DNA from: a virus
Length of the DNA stretch: 44,894 nt
IMG/VR virus record: IMGVR_UViG_3300043449_001385
Coordinates: 1 to 44,894 of that record
Reading direction: 5' to 3' (one strand)
The notes beneath the pieces were generated by a model, which was given only the letters and a program-made list of their open reading frames with translations, did not search any database and was not told the origin of the DNA. Numbering within the stretch: the first letter of the stretch is position 1; each line of letters starts with the position of its first letter. The position numbers and the translations under genes are program-made. Positions 6,972 to 14,723 of the stretch are shown here, one piece after another.

Positions 6972-7405
6972 AGTTGCGTTATTTTATGTTAGATCAAGAA
7001 TCGAACCTTCGCCGTATCTCACAGTCACTACATCAGGCATTCTTCGGAACAGAAAACGGGGAGGATACATCCAAATACTCAGGCCAAATGGTTAAGCTTG
7101 CTATGATGAGTATAGACGATGATGGGGGTGTGCGCCGGGTAGGTGGATCAAAATTCAAACTCGATGCAAGAGGCCGTATTCCTGATAAAGACCTAAAAGC
7201 TGCTGCGCTTTCTTTCCAAGAAAAATGGGAGAGGTACTTGCTGCAATTCAGAGATGACGGTCGCACTGAGCATGATCGCCACAGGGATAGATTTCGCGCT
7301 AAACGGTGTGAAGACCTTTATTGCTGGACACCAACACCTGACATGGAAGCGAAAATGATTGAAATGGGTAAGAAGGCATTCTCGAGAAAAACAGTTAGAA
7401 TCTAG
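6968..7405 (+). CDS. Unknown protein coupled to integrase
   Basis: This 145-aa protein of mixed charge starts in an ATGA overlap with the integrase stop. AAGGAG lies about 9 bases before the ATG. It has no membrane segment or known motif, and I recognise no family. Its position suggests a role in integration or maintenance, but nothing in the sequence proves it. Confidence 0.65.
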   Translation: MKLRYFMLDQESNLRRISQSLHQAFFGTENGEDTSKYSGQMVKLAMMSIDDDGGVRRVGGSKFKLDARGRIPDKDLKAAALSFQEKWERYLLQFRDDGRTEHDRHRDRFRAKRCEDLYCWTPTPDMEAKMIEMGKKAFSRKTVRI

Positions 7406-7487
7406 CTTTTCGTACACCCACACTCGCAGCAAATATAACCTCGAGTATTCACAAACTGGCAAACTTCGCAGGTCCACGGACGGACAA

Positions 7488-7775
7488 TCATTCATCCCCC
7501 AGCTCTTCAAGCAACTTAGAAATTCTCCAGTCAATCGCAGCACCCTCAACCGCATTAGCTTTGTAACACCAGCGAGTAAAAGCCTTTGCATCCTGGGGGG
7601 AGAGCATGATGTTTCCCACTAGCTCATCAAAATCTTTGTAACTCTTTTTTCCCTGCGAATCGACACAACGACCATGCGCTAAACGACCTAAAACACAAGT
7701 TGTCACATTTGGCATCGGGTCTTTGCGGCAACTAATCAGGCTGAGTAGCAATATAATAAGTATTAGATATTTCAT
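7488..7775 (-). CDS. Putative small lipoprotein
   Basis: The 95-aa product starts MKYLILIILLLSLISC, a short lipoprotein signal with the lipobox Cys at position 16. The mature part has four more Cys-containing turns and an acidic end, with no known domain. It is the last gene of the leftward early operon and overlaps the preceding gene by ATGA. Early phage lipoproteins of this size often alter host surface receptors or exclude superinfection; that is a possibility only. Confidence 0.7.
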   Translation of the reverse strand: MKYLILIILLLSLISCRKDPMPNVTTCVLGRLAHGRCVDSQGKKSYKDFDELVGNIMLSPQDAKAFTRWCYKANAVEGAAIDWRISKLLEELGDE

Positions 7776-7969
7776 TCCCTAACCTCCAGTGCTTTGCCAG
7801 CAGTTTTAAGTATTGAAACCCAGTGTGCTTCAGAATGACCAGACTCAGCTTGCAATTCGATTGACGCCAACGCCTCGCGAAGTCTCCTATTTTCAACTTG
7901 TAAGCGCATGACCTTTTCGGCAAGCCTAGTGATCTGATCGGCAAACTCGTCAACAATATGGTCAGTCAT
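7772..7969 (-). CDS. Small coiled-coil protein
   Basis: ATG 7969 is chosen because GTGGGGA lies just before it; the upstream extension is Cys/Gly-rich and lies in the shadow of the preceding gene. The 65-aa product has heptads of Ile/Leu (FADQITRLAEKVMRLQVENR) that predict a dimeric coiled coil. Its start overlaps the stop of the zinc-ribbon gene (ATGA) and its stop overlaps the lipoprotein start. Function unknown. Confidence 0.65.
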   Translation of the reverse strand: MTDHIVDEFADQITRLAEKVMRLQVENRRLREALASIELQAESGHSEAHWVSILKTAGKALEVRE

Positions 7970-8139
7970 TCCCCACCCCCAACCGCAACACAAGCAGGAC
8001 AACGCCCATTAATAAAAAAGCGACTCCCGCAACTGCAACAGCATTGAAGTACCATGTAGTAATATTCCACTTTATCTTTGAGCTTCTTGTTCTCTTGCTC
8101 TAATTTTGAAATATACTCACTGATCTCAGGAACTTTCAT
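7966..8139 (-). CDS. Small zinc-ribbon protein with N-terminal coil
   Basis: A 57-aa frame begins MKVPEISEYISKLEQENKKL (predicted coiled coil) and ends with CCCSCG and CPAC, a likely four-cysteine zinc knuckle. GAGAGG lies six bases upstream of the ATG. It overlaps both neighbours by ATGA. Confidence 0.65.
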   Translation of the reverse strand: MKVPEISEYISKLEQENKKLKDKVEYYYMVLQCCCSCGSRFFINGRCPACVAVGGGE

Positions 8140-8351
8140 CGTTGCCTCTCAATGAACCGCTTTAAATACCAGATTGCTTTTTCGATATCTTGTTGAGCAG
8201 TGTTTCCATCCTTTCTTCCGGCCCTGCAAATGTACTTAACTGCGTTTCCAAGGTGAAAGCCAAGCTGCCAATCCTCAATCACCTGGATCGCTTCGATCTT
8301 TCCAACGTTATAATGACTCGGATGATTGACTGAGTTTCTCTCGTGTTTCAC
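8136..8351 (-). CDS. DUF3310-family protein
   Basis: The 71-aa protein contains VNHPSHYNVGKIEAIQVIEDW, GNAVKYICRAGRKDG and DIEKAIWYLKRFIE, the hallmark blocks of the small DUF3310 (SaV-like) family common in phages. Its biochemical role is unsettled; some annotations call it a nucleotide-kinase-like protein. The start codon is GTG with GAAGAG upstream. It overlaps the zinc-finger gene at 8308 by 44 bases and the next gene by ATGA. Confidence 0.85.
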   Translation of the reverse strand: MKHERNSVNHPSHYNVGKIEAIQVIEDWQLGFHLGNAVKYICRAGRKDGNTAQQDIEKAIWYLKRFIERQR

Positions 8352-8490
8352 GCCGTTTTCTCTTCTTATAGTTTGCAGTCCTAATCGCCTGACACCGCTT
8401 ACAAATCCTAGATCCAGAATGGTAGTGTATGCCTGTATTCTGTTCAGTGTACCGATGCCCTCGTCTACAGTGCGTTCGAAGTTTTCTCAT
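8308..8490 (-). CDS. Small zinc-finger protein (second of a paralogous pair)
   Basis: The 60-aa product reads HCRRGHRYTEQN, then CKRCQAIRTANYKKRKRRETR, the C-x2-GH...C-x2-C pattern of small HNH-like phage zinc proteins, with a highly basic tail. ATG 8490 is preferred over an in-frame TTG 66 bases upstream, which lies inside the preceding gene. It overlaps that gene (8465-8623) by 26 bases in another frame, and that neighbour is clearly its paralogue. It probably binds nucleic acid. Confidence 0.65.
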   Translation of the reverse strand: MRKLRTHCRRGHRYTEQNTGIHYHSGSRICKRCQAIRTANYKKRKRRETREKLSQSSESL

Positions 8491-8623
8491 TTTTCTGATT
8501 CTTTTTTTTGTCTCTGCATAGAGCAGATTGAATTGCTTTACACCTGCGGCAAACAATATGACCGCTCTTATTAATCCGAAGGTTGACCGTATTTAAGATA
8601 TGCCCGTTTTTACACTTCTTCAT
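8465..8623 (-). CDS. Small zinc-finger protein (first of a paralogous pair)
   Basis: The 52-aa frame reads MKKCKNGHILNTVN, then SGHIVCRRCKAIQSALCRD, matching the following gene block for block (C-x2-GH, G-x2-C-x2-C-x-AI). It overlaps the gene before it by 14 bases and the gene after it by 26, each in a different frame. Two paralogous zinc-finger genes in overlapping frames point to local duplication followed by compaction. Confidence 0.65.
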   Translation of the reverse strand: MKKCKNGHILNTVNLRINKSGHIVCRRCKAIQSALCRDKKKNQKNEKTSNAL

Positions 8624-8816
8624 GACCGTACCTGCGATGCTTTACACAATATTTACCGTCAGTTTTAGCCATTGAGTTTGGGATGAATTCCACATTACAG
8701 CCGGGACGCTGACACTTCTTTTTTCGATGTTCTCTGCAAAGCCCAAAGCGGTTAACGACAATCTTAGAACACCCCTCATGTCTACAAGGCTCTCCGAGAT
8801 CATTCCTGCCAGTCAT
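8610..8816 (-). CDS. Small zinc-binding protein
   Basis: The 68-aa product contains CRHEGCSKIVVNRFGLCREHR followed by CQRPGCN and YCVKH, two Cys/His clusters suggesting two zinc sites. ATG 8816 follows GGAG by six bases, better than the TTG two codons earlier. It overlaps the gene at 8623 by 14 bases. Small CxxxxC...CxxH proteins like this are common in phage early regions and are probably nucleic-acid binding. Confidence 0.7.
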   Translation of the reverse strand: MTGRNDLGEPCRHEGCSKIVVNRFGLCREHRKKKCQRPGCNVEFIPNSMAKTDGKYCVKHRRYGHEEV

Positions 8817-9030
8817 TTTCAACTCCGAGGAGATCCATCACTTCCTTAGCAGCATTCCGACGAGCGACATGAAACCCACCAGTCAATACAAGATGAGCCG
8901 AAGCTTTAATTCCAGCCTTCACACCAGCTTTATATGCGGCAAGGATATCGTGAGAGCAGTAGGTGTGCTGAGGGGGGCAAGTAAATTTCGACACGTACTC
9001 GAGTGCCTGTTCCGTTAGTTCTTTCTTCAT
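8800..9030 (-). CDS. Small hypothetical early protein
   Basis: The 76-aa product from ATG 9030 (GAGAAAG upstream) has two cysteines and an Ala-rich helix (ILAAYKAGVKAGIKASAHL). The longer frame to 9072 overlaps the upstream gene and lacks a good SD. I recognise no family. Confidence 0.55.
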   Translation of the reverse strand: MKKELTEQALEYVSKFTCPPQHTYCSHDILAAYKAGVKAGIKASAHLVLTGGFHVARRNAAKEVMDLLGVENDWQE

Positions 9031-9037
9031 ATCTTTC

Positions 9038-9259
9038 TCACATTGTATTTTTAAATTGTAAAGGCAGGTCATTCATGAGCTTGGTTGTTTTGATGATCCC
9101 AATTGAGATATCTAAGCCCTTCAAAATACTTCTAGCCTCAATCAGATTTTCTTTATTTTGTTGAATCGGAAACTCGCAGTAGATCTTATCAAGCTTAATG
9201 ACCGTTTCTCTCATTTGCCGATACCGTTGAGTGATTTGACGTTCAATATGCTCGAGCAT
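9038..9259 (-). CDS. Small helical early protein
   Basis: The 73-aa product starts MLEHIERQITQRYRQMRE at an ATG that shares its A with the preceding TAA stop (TAATG at 9259). It is predicted all-helical, with no motif. It sits between the HTH protein and a run of tiny genes. Function unknown. Confidence 0.55.
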   Translation of the reverse strand: MLEHIERQITQRYRQMRETVIKLDKIYCEFPIQQNKENLIEARSILKGLDISIGIIKTTKLMNDLPLQFKNTM

Positions 9260-9471
9260 TAGTAGCGCCTTCCCTGAATACGAGCGTGAACCCACTTCTC
9301 AAAGCGATCAGCAGGGTAGAAGGTCTTTCGCCCCAATCTCACAAACGGAGGATGATCAGCTTCTCGAGACCGTTTCACTCTCAATGATTCAATCTTGACC
9401 CCAAGGATCTGTGCTACTTTTTCTTCTGGCAGGTAGGTTCCTGCTTTACCGTCAATAGTAATTGTTTCCAT
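9259..9471 (-). CDS. Excisionase-like helix-turn-helix protein
   Basis: From ATG 9471 the 70-aa product has the layout of a MerR/Xis-type winged helix: EEKVAQILGVKIESLRVKR (helix-turn-helix) followed by PPFVRLGRKTFYPADRFEKWV, the wing and C-terminal helix typical of AlpA/excisionase proteins. GGGG lies four bases upstream; an in-frame GTG at 9483 is less likely. It may be the recombination directionality factor for the integrase or a transcription regulator. An 18-bp dyad (9521-9538) lies just upstream of its start and could be its operator. Confidence 0.7.
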   Translation of the reverse strand: METITIDGKAGTYLPEEKVAQILGVKIESLRVKRSREADHPPFVRLGRKTFYPADRFEKWVHARIQGRRY

Positions 9472-9520
9472 GTGTCCCCACACAACTGCTCGGCTGTTTG
9501 ATTTGAGGCAAACGATTTAC

Positions 9521-9538
9521 TGTACCTACCCCGGTACA
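9521..9538. promoter_or_regulatory. 18-bp operator-like dyad
   Basis: TGTACC-n6-GGTACA is a perfect 6-bp inverted repeat between the exonuclease stop (9557) and the HTH gene start (9471). It could be an autoregulatory site or a Xis-type target. It differs from the dyad next to the repressor gene. Confidence 0.5.
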
Positions 9539-9556
9539 CACCGAAATTTGAATTGA

Positions 9557-10444
9557 TTAGCTTGCTTCTGATTTGGAAAAGCGAATGTCCAGATACTTGG
9601 TGTTAGGCTTTCTGTACTGCTCGAGATCTACACCCCGGAGTTCCTTCACAAGCCTGTAGTCCACGTTCCCTTTTCGCTCGAGGATAGAAGCCCTCATATT
9701 GCCGAACCGAACCCGAGTATGTTTCATGGCGTTACGAATGCCCTCTTTCAAAGCATCTAGCTCATCGGAGAGTTGATCGAGTAAGCCCTTCTTTTCGGAG
9801 TAAGCAGTCATGAGATTTTTGAGGTCTTCGCTATCTGCTTCAATGAAATCTCGATCAGTCATTTGAGGCCTTGTTTGAGACTTCACCATCTCCATAAACT
9901 CAGAGGCCGCTTTAGCAATGCGCTCAAAGTAAACAGGATCAGGATAGACTACAACCTTTGCCCAGGACTTATCTTTATAGTCGTAAGAGACATACTCAGC
10001 TCGAGAGGCCCCAGTAACCATCAGTTGACATTGAAGCTGCCCCCTGTAGCAAAGCGGGACTTCACCCTTCAAAGCTTGCTGATGCTTCTCCTGAGATGGA
10101 ACCTTAATCTCGAGAACAATCCCACCCTCGTCATCCGAGTAGCCATCAAGCGATGCACCTAGAAAGGGGTAGTCAGTATTTTCAACGCAAATAGGAATGA
10201 ACTCCCTACCAGCATGAAGCATATACTCATCACGAACCACACCTTCTAAGGCCGTTCCCCGCTGCATAGCCAAGTTAGGAGTTGAGGGATTGTTACTGGG
10301 GTTAATGTAGCCTTCCCATAGTTGCAGGGGAGTTTGGAAATCACTCTCAAGCAAGATCACAGGAACATTAGACGCAGTAACTCTCCCTCTTCTCCAAGCA
10401 AGCCAGTCATCCGTAGCTTGAGTCAATTCTACGATCCTTCGCAT
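9557..10444 (-). CDS. YqaJ/lambda-type recombination exonuclease
   Basis: The 295-aa protein shows the YqaJ nuclease layout: DWLAWRRGRVTASN at the N-terminus, RGTALE with E67, GASLDGY with D100, LEIKVPS with E112 and K114, then GQLQCQL near 135-141. The D-ExK-Q set is the metal-binding core of PD-(D/E)XK exonucleases. It should degrade one strand of double-stranded ends to give 3' tails for annealing or strand exchange. GGAG lies six bases before the ATG. It forms a recombination operon with the SSB-like gene and the Sak4-like ATPase upstream. Confidence 0.9.
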   Translation of the reverse strand: MRRIVELTQATDDWLAWRRGRVTASNVPVILLESDFQTPLQLWEGYINPSNNPSTPNLAMQRGTALEGVVRDEYMLHAGREFIPICVENTDYPFLGASLDGYSDDEGGIVLEIKVPSQEKHQQALKGEVPLCYRGQLQCQLMVTGASRAEYVSYDYKDKSWAKVVVYPDPVYFERIAKAASEFMEMVKSQTRPQMTDRDFIEADSEDLKNLMTAYSEKKGLLDQLSDELDALKEGIRNAMKHTRVRFGNMRASILERKGNVDYRLVKELRGVDLEQYRKPNTKYLDIRFSKSEAS

Positions 10445-10466
10445 TTAAGACTCCATCACGTTATGG

Positions 10467-10943
10467 TTAAAAGAAATCTACGGATGTTGGGGAGACCTGC
10501 TGTGGGTCTTGTGCCTTGATTGCCTTAAAGCTTGCACTAGCATTGAGAGCCGATAGCATCGTTTGAGCAGTTTTAGCATCTAAGCCGTTTGTCAGTTGTT
10601 TAGTTCTACCGCCGATAGGATTGATCCACTTGACGTTATGAAAGAACTTTCCTGGTGCGTTACCGGGCTTCTTTTCCACTTCGATCTCAAACAAACGACC
10701 GTCAAAGGCATTAGCGCCAAGGGTAACAATATCGTTCGGATCACTTTTCAATCCACAAGTAGCCAGAGACTTGAGCGTATACTCCATCGCTTTCGGAGTG
10801 CCAAAGGTTCCAGTCCAGGTAATGCTGTCCGAATTGACATTGGAGTGAAACAAAAGCTTTACAGCGAGAGATCCCTTCTGAGTTTGAAAGAATTCAGCCT
10901 GAGAAACAAATACAGTGTGTTTACCTTCTGCGAAAATAGCCAT
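10467..10943 (-). CDS. Putative single-stranded-DNA-binding protein
   Basis: The 158-aa protein lies between a Sak4-like ATPase and a YqaJ exonuclease, the usual place for a phage SSB. The N-terminus is beta-rich. The tail ends SVDFF, reminiscent of the acidic-aromatic tips of SSB proteins. It is similar in feel to DUF669-type or early phage ssDNA-binding proteins. GGGGGG lies about 9 bases upstream of the ATG. Sequence alone does not prove binding. Confidence 0.6.
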   Translation of the reverse strand: MAIFAEGKHTVFVSQAEFFQTQKGSLAVKLLFHSNVNSDSITWTGTFGTPKAMEYTLKSLATCGLKSDPNDIVTLGANAFDGRLFEIEVEKKPGNAPGKFFHNVKWINPIGGRTKQLTNGLDAKTAQTMLSALNASASFKAIKAQDPQQVSPTSVDFF

Positions 10944-10948
10944 GTGTG

Positions 10949-11854
10949 TTACCCCCCGATAACAGTCATCAGTTTGTTGTAGATACGAGCGAGTTCAGCG
11001 GCATCACCCCGAGCCGATTCAATGGAGTGGAGGACTTTCTTCTTTAGCTCCTCATTTGCACCCATAAGTTTTTCTTCGATACTGGCAATGATTTCCTTTG
11101 GATCGGCAACTTGAGCATTTGACCAAGCAGAGTAAAAACTATCCCAATCCAAAGCGATTTCTTCAGGAAGGCCCATGCGATTTTTAGCATCGTAAGCAGT
11201 TGTCCAGTTAGAGAGTAAGATTCGTTTGCCCGTCGAGAAGGCTTTAGCTTTTCCGCCCTTTTGCTCTTGAGAGAAGAATTCATGAGTAGCGTAGAGCATG
11301 GCATCGACCGACTCCTTCCACAGAGCTGAAGCCTTATCGTTCAATTTCATCGTGTAACGGTTCCAGGTGTGCTGGGTCTTAGGATCGGTGTGTGCTTTGA
11401 CCTGAGCGTGCGCAATCGCCACAAAATGCATCTGACGCTGAACCTGAAGATCGTGGATCAACCCAATCATCTCACGCCAAATGTCCAAAGCCCGGACGTA
11501 ACCCTTACCGAAGCCCCCATAAGCGTCCTCAATGAGACTGACCTTGGCTTCCTGACAAACGGATTGAAAGATCAGTGGCTCAGTAGTGTCGAGCGAGTCG
11601 AATACCAAAGTTTTGAAGTCATGCTTTTCGTTCAACAGCTCGACTAAAGAATTCTTAATTTCAGCGAAGGTCTTGGGAACCGGAAAACGAGATACATCCA
11701 GCCAAGCAGTACCACCTTCAGTCTCAGGACCGAGATAAACAGGGTTAGGAGCTTTAGATGGGAATGTTGATTTGCCCACGCCTCCCTGACCGTAAAGGAT
11801 GATATTGACTGGCTTCTTGATTTTGCCTTTTGAGATTTTAGATAAAAGCGACAT
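10949..11854 (-). CDS. Sak4-like RecA-fold ATPase (recombinase)
   Basis: This 301-aa protein has a clear P-loop, GQGGVGKST at residues 22-30, and a Walker B strand LVFDSLD near 83-89. A histidine-rich switch segment (FVAIAHAQVKAH) and a late RILLSNW segment follow. This is the pattern of phage AAA_24/Sak4 proteins, single-domain RecA-like annealing or recombination ATPases. GGGGGGA lies three bases upstream of ATG 11854. It is the first gene of the leftward early operon, divergent from the repressor, so it is probably repressed in the lysogen. Confidence 0.85.
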   Translation of the reverse strand: MSLLSKISKGKIKKPVNIILYGQGGVGKSTFPSKAPNPVYLGPETEGGTAWLDVSRFPVPKTFAEIKNSLVELLNEKHDFKTLVFDSLDTTEPLIFQSVCQEAKVSLIEDAYGGFGKGYVRALDIWREMIGLIHDLQVQRQMHFVAIAHAQVKAHTDPKTQHTWNRYTMKLNDKASALWKESVDAMLYATHEFFSQEQKGGKAKAFSTGKRILLSNWTTAYDAKNRMGLPEEIALDWDSFYSAWSNAQVADPKEIIASIEEKLMGANEELKKKVLHSIESARGDAAELARIYNKLMTVIGG

Positions 11855-11994
11855 AATCCCCCCATAGGACTGTAAACACCCTGTTATGCCGATTAGAATT
11901 CTGGTATAACTTCGTTACGGCATCAGAGTGGTTACTTAAAGTATGTTTATACTTGTGAGGTTATACTTAAACTCCACAGGGTCAAGGATATTTT
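11855..11994. promoter_or_regulatory. Divergent switch region with operators
   Basis: This 140-bp gap lies between the first leftward early gene and the rightward repressor gene. It holds the AAGTAT-gttt-ATACTT dyad (11939-11954), another ATACTT half-site (11963-11968) and several TTATAC/GGTATAAC words that could be -10 boxes. It is where repressor control of the early operon would occur. I cannot assign promoters with confidence. Confidence 0.6.
11939..11954. promoter_or_regulatory. Candidate repressor operator
   Basis: A perfect inverted repeat AAGTAT-gttt-ATACTT (16 bp), with a direct half-site repeat ATACTT nine bases further at 11963-11968. Size and position suit an XRE-type repressor dimer bound between the divergent genes. 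Confidence 0.55.
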
Positions 11995-12558
11995 ATGGCT
12001 AATGATGATTTTTTATTTGTGAAGGAAATTGGAGCAAACATCGCTCGATACCGGGAAATGCGTAACTTGTCGCAGCAGGAGTTGGCTGACCGGATTGATC
12101 TCTCAAAGTCGATGATCGTTAAAACTGAAGCAGGAGGTTCTCTCCCGAGTAGTGTGACTCTCAGTAAGCTTTCGAAGGCTTTAGGAGTGCCTGTGAGTTA
12201 CCTGCTTCACTTAAGCGGCGGTAAGAATGAAGTCAAAGAGATCGACGAAAGAGAACTTCTCAAAAACCTGCTTGCAGTATTTCAATACAGCCTTGAGTCC
12301 AATAACTTCCTGCGAAAGTCGCCAGAGTCAATAACATCGTTTGCGCAGACCCGGAATGAAGATGAAGCAAGGGCATATATCGCTGCAATGGCTCTACGGC
12401 TTGCTCAGATTCAAGGTTATGAGTTTGTGATTGATCCAAATTATCGAGCTGCGCTTGGTGTAAAACTTCAGTCTGAGATGAACGAACTGCTCGCTCAGGT
12501 TGAAAAGTCATACAAGTCTTCACCGAAATCGAAAAAGAAGCATCCAGTTCGCGACTAG
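11995..12558 (+). CDS. XRE-family phage repressor
   Basis: The 187-aa protein has a typical HTH_3 domain at about residues 9-68: IGANIARYREMRNLSQQELA, DLSKSMIVKTEAG, LSKALGVPVSYLL. The rest is helical and lacks the Ser-Lys dyad of S24/LexA-type repressors, so RecA-stimulated self-cleavage is not expected. AAGGA lies six to seven bases before ATG 11995. It is divergent from the recombination operon, the usual position for a CI-type master repressor. It might instead be an early regulator; the lack of a second HTH gene nearby favours repressor. Confidence 0.8.
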   Translation: MANDDFLFVKEIGANIARYREMRNLSQQELADRIDLSKSMIVKTEAGGSLPSSVTLSKLSKALGVPVSYLLHLSGGKNEVKEIDERELLKNLLAVFQYSLESNNFLRKSPESITSFAQTRNEDEARAYIAAMALRLAQIQGYEFVIDPNYRAALGVKLQSEMNELLAQVEKSYKSSPKSKKKHPVRD

Positions 12559-12739
12559 CAAATTTGGCCGCAAGCTCAGAAATACTCAGAGAACCCAGGT
12601 CAAGTTTCATTTTTAAATCCCCTACACGATGCTGAATGCAATTGTGAATAGTGCGTATGTCATAGTTTCGCAAGAATAAAGTCCGGTATACCGCCAGAAA
12701 TACGCAAAATCTTTTTTCAAGATAAGAAATCTTAACCAC

Positions 12740-13024
12740 TTAATTTTTATTAACCAGATTCATACCGATTAGTATTTTCTCAATATTCCGATTAAAGCGG
12801 TACCGCCCAAACTCTTTCACAAGCTCAATTACACAATCACGATATAGTTCAGGAGAAATCTCTTCATTTTCAAATTGAGCGGTTAAGACATCCCAAGTCG
12901 CTCCATGAAATTTAGCGGCAATCCAAAGCTTCTCTACGGGTAAAAATTCTTCCGAGAGGAGAGGGTCTTGAATGCTAATTTCTGCTGCGGCCTTTTCAAT
13001 TGCCTCAAAGACTTCAGAAATCAA
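12740..13024 (-). CDS. Small protein downstream of helicase
   Basis: This 94-aa acidic, helical protein overlaps the helicase stop by ATGA. It has no motif I can name. Its place at the end of the replication operon suggests a replisome accessory role such as a loader or modulator, but this is only context. Confidence 0.65.
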   Translation of the reverse strand: MISEVFEAIEKAAAEISIQDPLLSEEFLPVEKLWIAAKFHGATWDVLTAQFENEEISPELYRDCVIELVKEFGRYRFNRNIEKILIGMNLVNKN

Positions 13025-13911
13025 AATATCCCGCCCTCTAAATACTGAGAACTTGAGTTGCGATACACGATTGATTTTCCGACATTAACCCCGCGCCTTC
13101 TCATTTTGGCGATCTTAATCTCTCTATCTTGAACATCCCTGAAGCCTTTCATTACGTCATCTGGACGAGGGCGATTGAATAAAAAAACGTTATGGGCTTC
13201 TTGAACAGCCGTTGAACTGCCCTTGATATCAAATTCGTTTTCGATTCTAGCCCCATCCGTTTTTTTGGGATGCATAACCATGATGATATGAACATCGACC
13301 TTCTTGCAGAAAATGATCAGGTTGTGAATCACTCGGTCCATCTCGATCACTGCATTATTCGCGCTTGTGACTTCCATGAAGAAATTCAAGTTATCGACAA
13401 TGGCAATCTTACAGCCCTTCTCAAAGACCATGTGCGCGATATCTGCCATGAGCTGTTCCACTGGGAGTCGATCCTCGTACAAGCTAAATTCAATAGCGTT
13501 TGTTTCAAGATACCGCCCATGTTCCACTTGAAAGCGAGCAATGTCCTGAGTTGAGATAGCCTCACCAGTGTTGAAATCCTTGCCAGCAAGAGCAGACATA
13601 ATTCGCTTCATAAAGTCAGTGTGCCCAGTCTCCACACTCATGACGAAGTGCTTAGTATTGGCCTTGAGAAGTTGCGCTGAGAGATTAGCAAGCCATGTGG
13701 TTTTACCTGATCCAGTGGGGCCACAAAAGATTGAGAACTCACGAGGCCTAAAGCCGCCTGTCATGCGATTAAAGCAGTCCCACTCAGGAAGTTGAACAGC
13801 AGGGAAGGGTTTAGCGAGTTCTTGTATCGCTTGCATGTAAACACTCTGCATATCGAGCGCATGGGGGGGTGAAGCGCAATCTTGGGGGGGGTTAGGCAGC
13901 AAGGGAGTCAT
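13021..13911 (-). CDS. DnaB-like replicative helicase (core domain)
   Basis: The 296-aa protein carries the RecA-like DnaB C-domain: a GGFRPREFSIFCGPTGSGKT start with the P-loop at 64-71, SVETGH near 92-97, IAIVDNLNFF (Walker B) near 169-178, and an HPKK segment near 218-221 as sensor. The DnaB N-terminal domain is absent, so it is shorter than cellular DnaB (about 450-470 aa). It should unwind the fork as a hexamer. GGAGGT precedes ATG 13911, which overlaps the organiser's stop by ATGA. Confidence 0.85.
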   Translation of the reverse strand: MTPLLPNPPQDCASPPHALDMQSVYMQAIQELAKPFPAVQLPEWDCFNRMTGGFRPREFSIFCGPTGSGKTTWLANLSAQLLKANTKHFVMSVETGHTDFMKRIMSALAGKDFNTGEAISTQDIARFQVEHGRYLETNAIEFSLYEDRLPVEQLMADIAHMVFEKGCKIAIVDNLNFFMEVTSANNAVIEMDRVIHNLIIFCKKVDVHIIMVMHPKKTDGARIENEFDIKGSSTAVQEAHNVFLFNRPRPDDVMKGFRDVQDREIKIAKMRRRGVNVGKSIVYRNSSSQYLEGGIF

Positions 13912-14723
13912 GTCGCACCTCCAGTTGAACCAGTACGGCCTCTGAAGCGGTAAAACTCCTCGAGCGTCATGCGATTGTAAGCAGCTTCAGCTTTGTCTAG
14001 TTCCAAGAGTGATTCTTCGACGCTGAGTTTTTTTGGTGCAGGATTAATCAGGGTAGTCTCTGCGTATTCTTCCCACACCCCATTCGCGAAAGTTGCGAAT
14101 TGCATAACGAACTCGGTCCCTGTTTTCTTGCTGGCTTCACACTCTGCTGCGTAGTTTTTAATTGCCCTGAGCATGGAGTCGTATTGCTCTTGGGTTTTGA
14201 TTTTCTTGGCGAGATATTCGAGACCCTTGGTTTTTCGGTTTGAGCCTTTGCGCTTCGGATAGGCTTGATACAGCGCATTGAGATCAGGCGACAGCCCTAT
14301 GTATTTATTCTTTTCTTCTTCTCTTTCTCCAATATGTTGCGCTTTGCTTGCGCCTTGTGTGCTCTGATCTGTGCGCTCAACTTCTTTCGATCCTGTTAAA
14401 TCATCGTAATTCAAGACTGTTATGAGAGTTCCACCATTGCGCCTATCATTGCTCTTTGCTTGCTGTATGTACTCCGCGTCAACTAAGCGTGTCAGAGATG
14501 ATCTAATGCGGTGCAGGTACGGATCAATCGCCTCGTCACTGAGTTCAGAAAGGCTCGTTAAAAGCTGTCCACGTTTCACTGTAATAGTCTGACCGCCGAA
14601 GCTTGCAGTAGTGTCCTCCCGATTAGCCCAGGAGATGATTGTCATGTAAACCGCGTAGTCAAACAGGCCCAATTTCTCGCGTAAATCACGATGAGCCTTC
14701 ACCCATCCGTTCACAAATCTCAT
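13908..14723 (-). CDS. Phage replisome organiser (winged-helix initiator)
   Basis: The 271-aa protein begins with a winged-helix-type N-domain: GWVKAHRDLREKLGLFDYAVY, then VKRGQLLTSLSELSDEAI and IRSSLTRLVDAEYI. A linker and the conserved YPKRKG...Y.SMLRAIKNYAAE...TEFVMQFATFANGVW region follow, as in many phage replication-initiation proteins. It would bind the origin and bring the helicase. ATG 14723 is chosen because GGGGGG lies just ahead of it; the frame extends four codons to a GTG. It overlaps the helicase start by ATGA. Confidence 0.8.
   Translation of the reverse strand: MRFVNGWVKAHRDLREKLGLFDYAVYMTIISWANREDTTASFGGQTITVKRGQLLTSLSELSDEAIDPYLHRIRSSLTRLVDAEYIQQAKSNDRRNGGTLITVLNYDDLTGSKEVERTDQSTQGASKAQHIGEREEEKNKYIGLSPDLNALYQAYPKRKGSNRKTKGLEYLAKKIKTQEQYDSMLRAIKNYAAECEASKKTGTEFVMQFATFANGVWEEYAETTLINPAPKKLSVEESLLELDKAEAAYNRMTLEEFYRFRGRTGSTGGAT

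Noticed and set aside
11995-12558. LexA/CI-type self-cleaving repressor
   Set aside because: The C-terminal half lacks the Ala-Gly cleavage site and the Ser-Lys dyad of the S24 family.
12559-12739. Gene or strong terminator between repressor and replication genes
   Set aside because: A long - frame here overlaps the repressor and has no SD. Short dyads such as ATCTT-ttttc-AAGAT are too weak to call a terminator.
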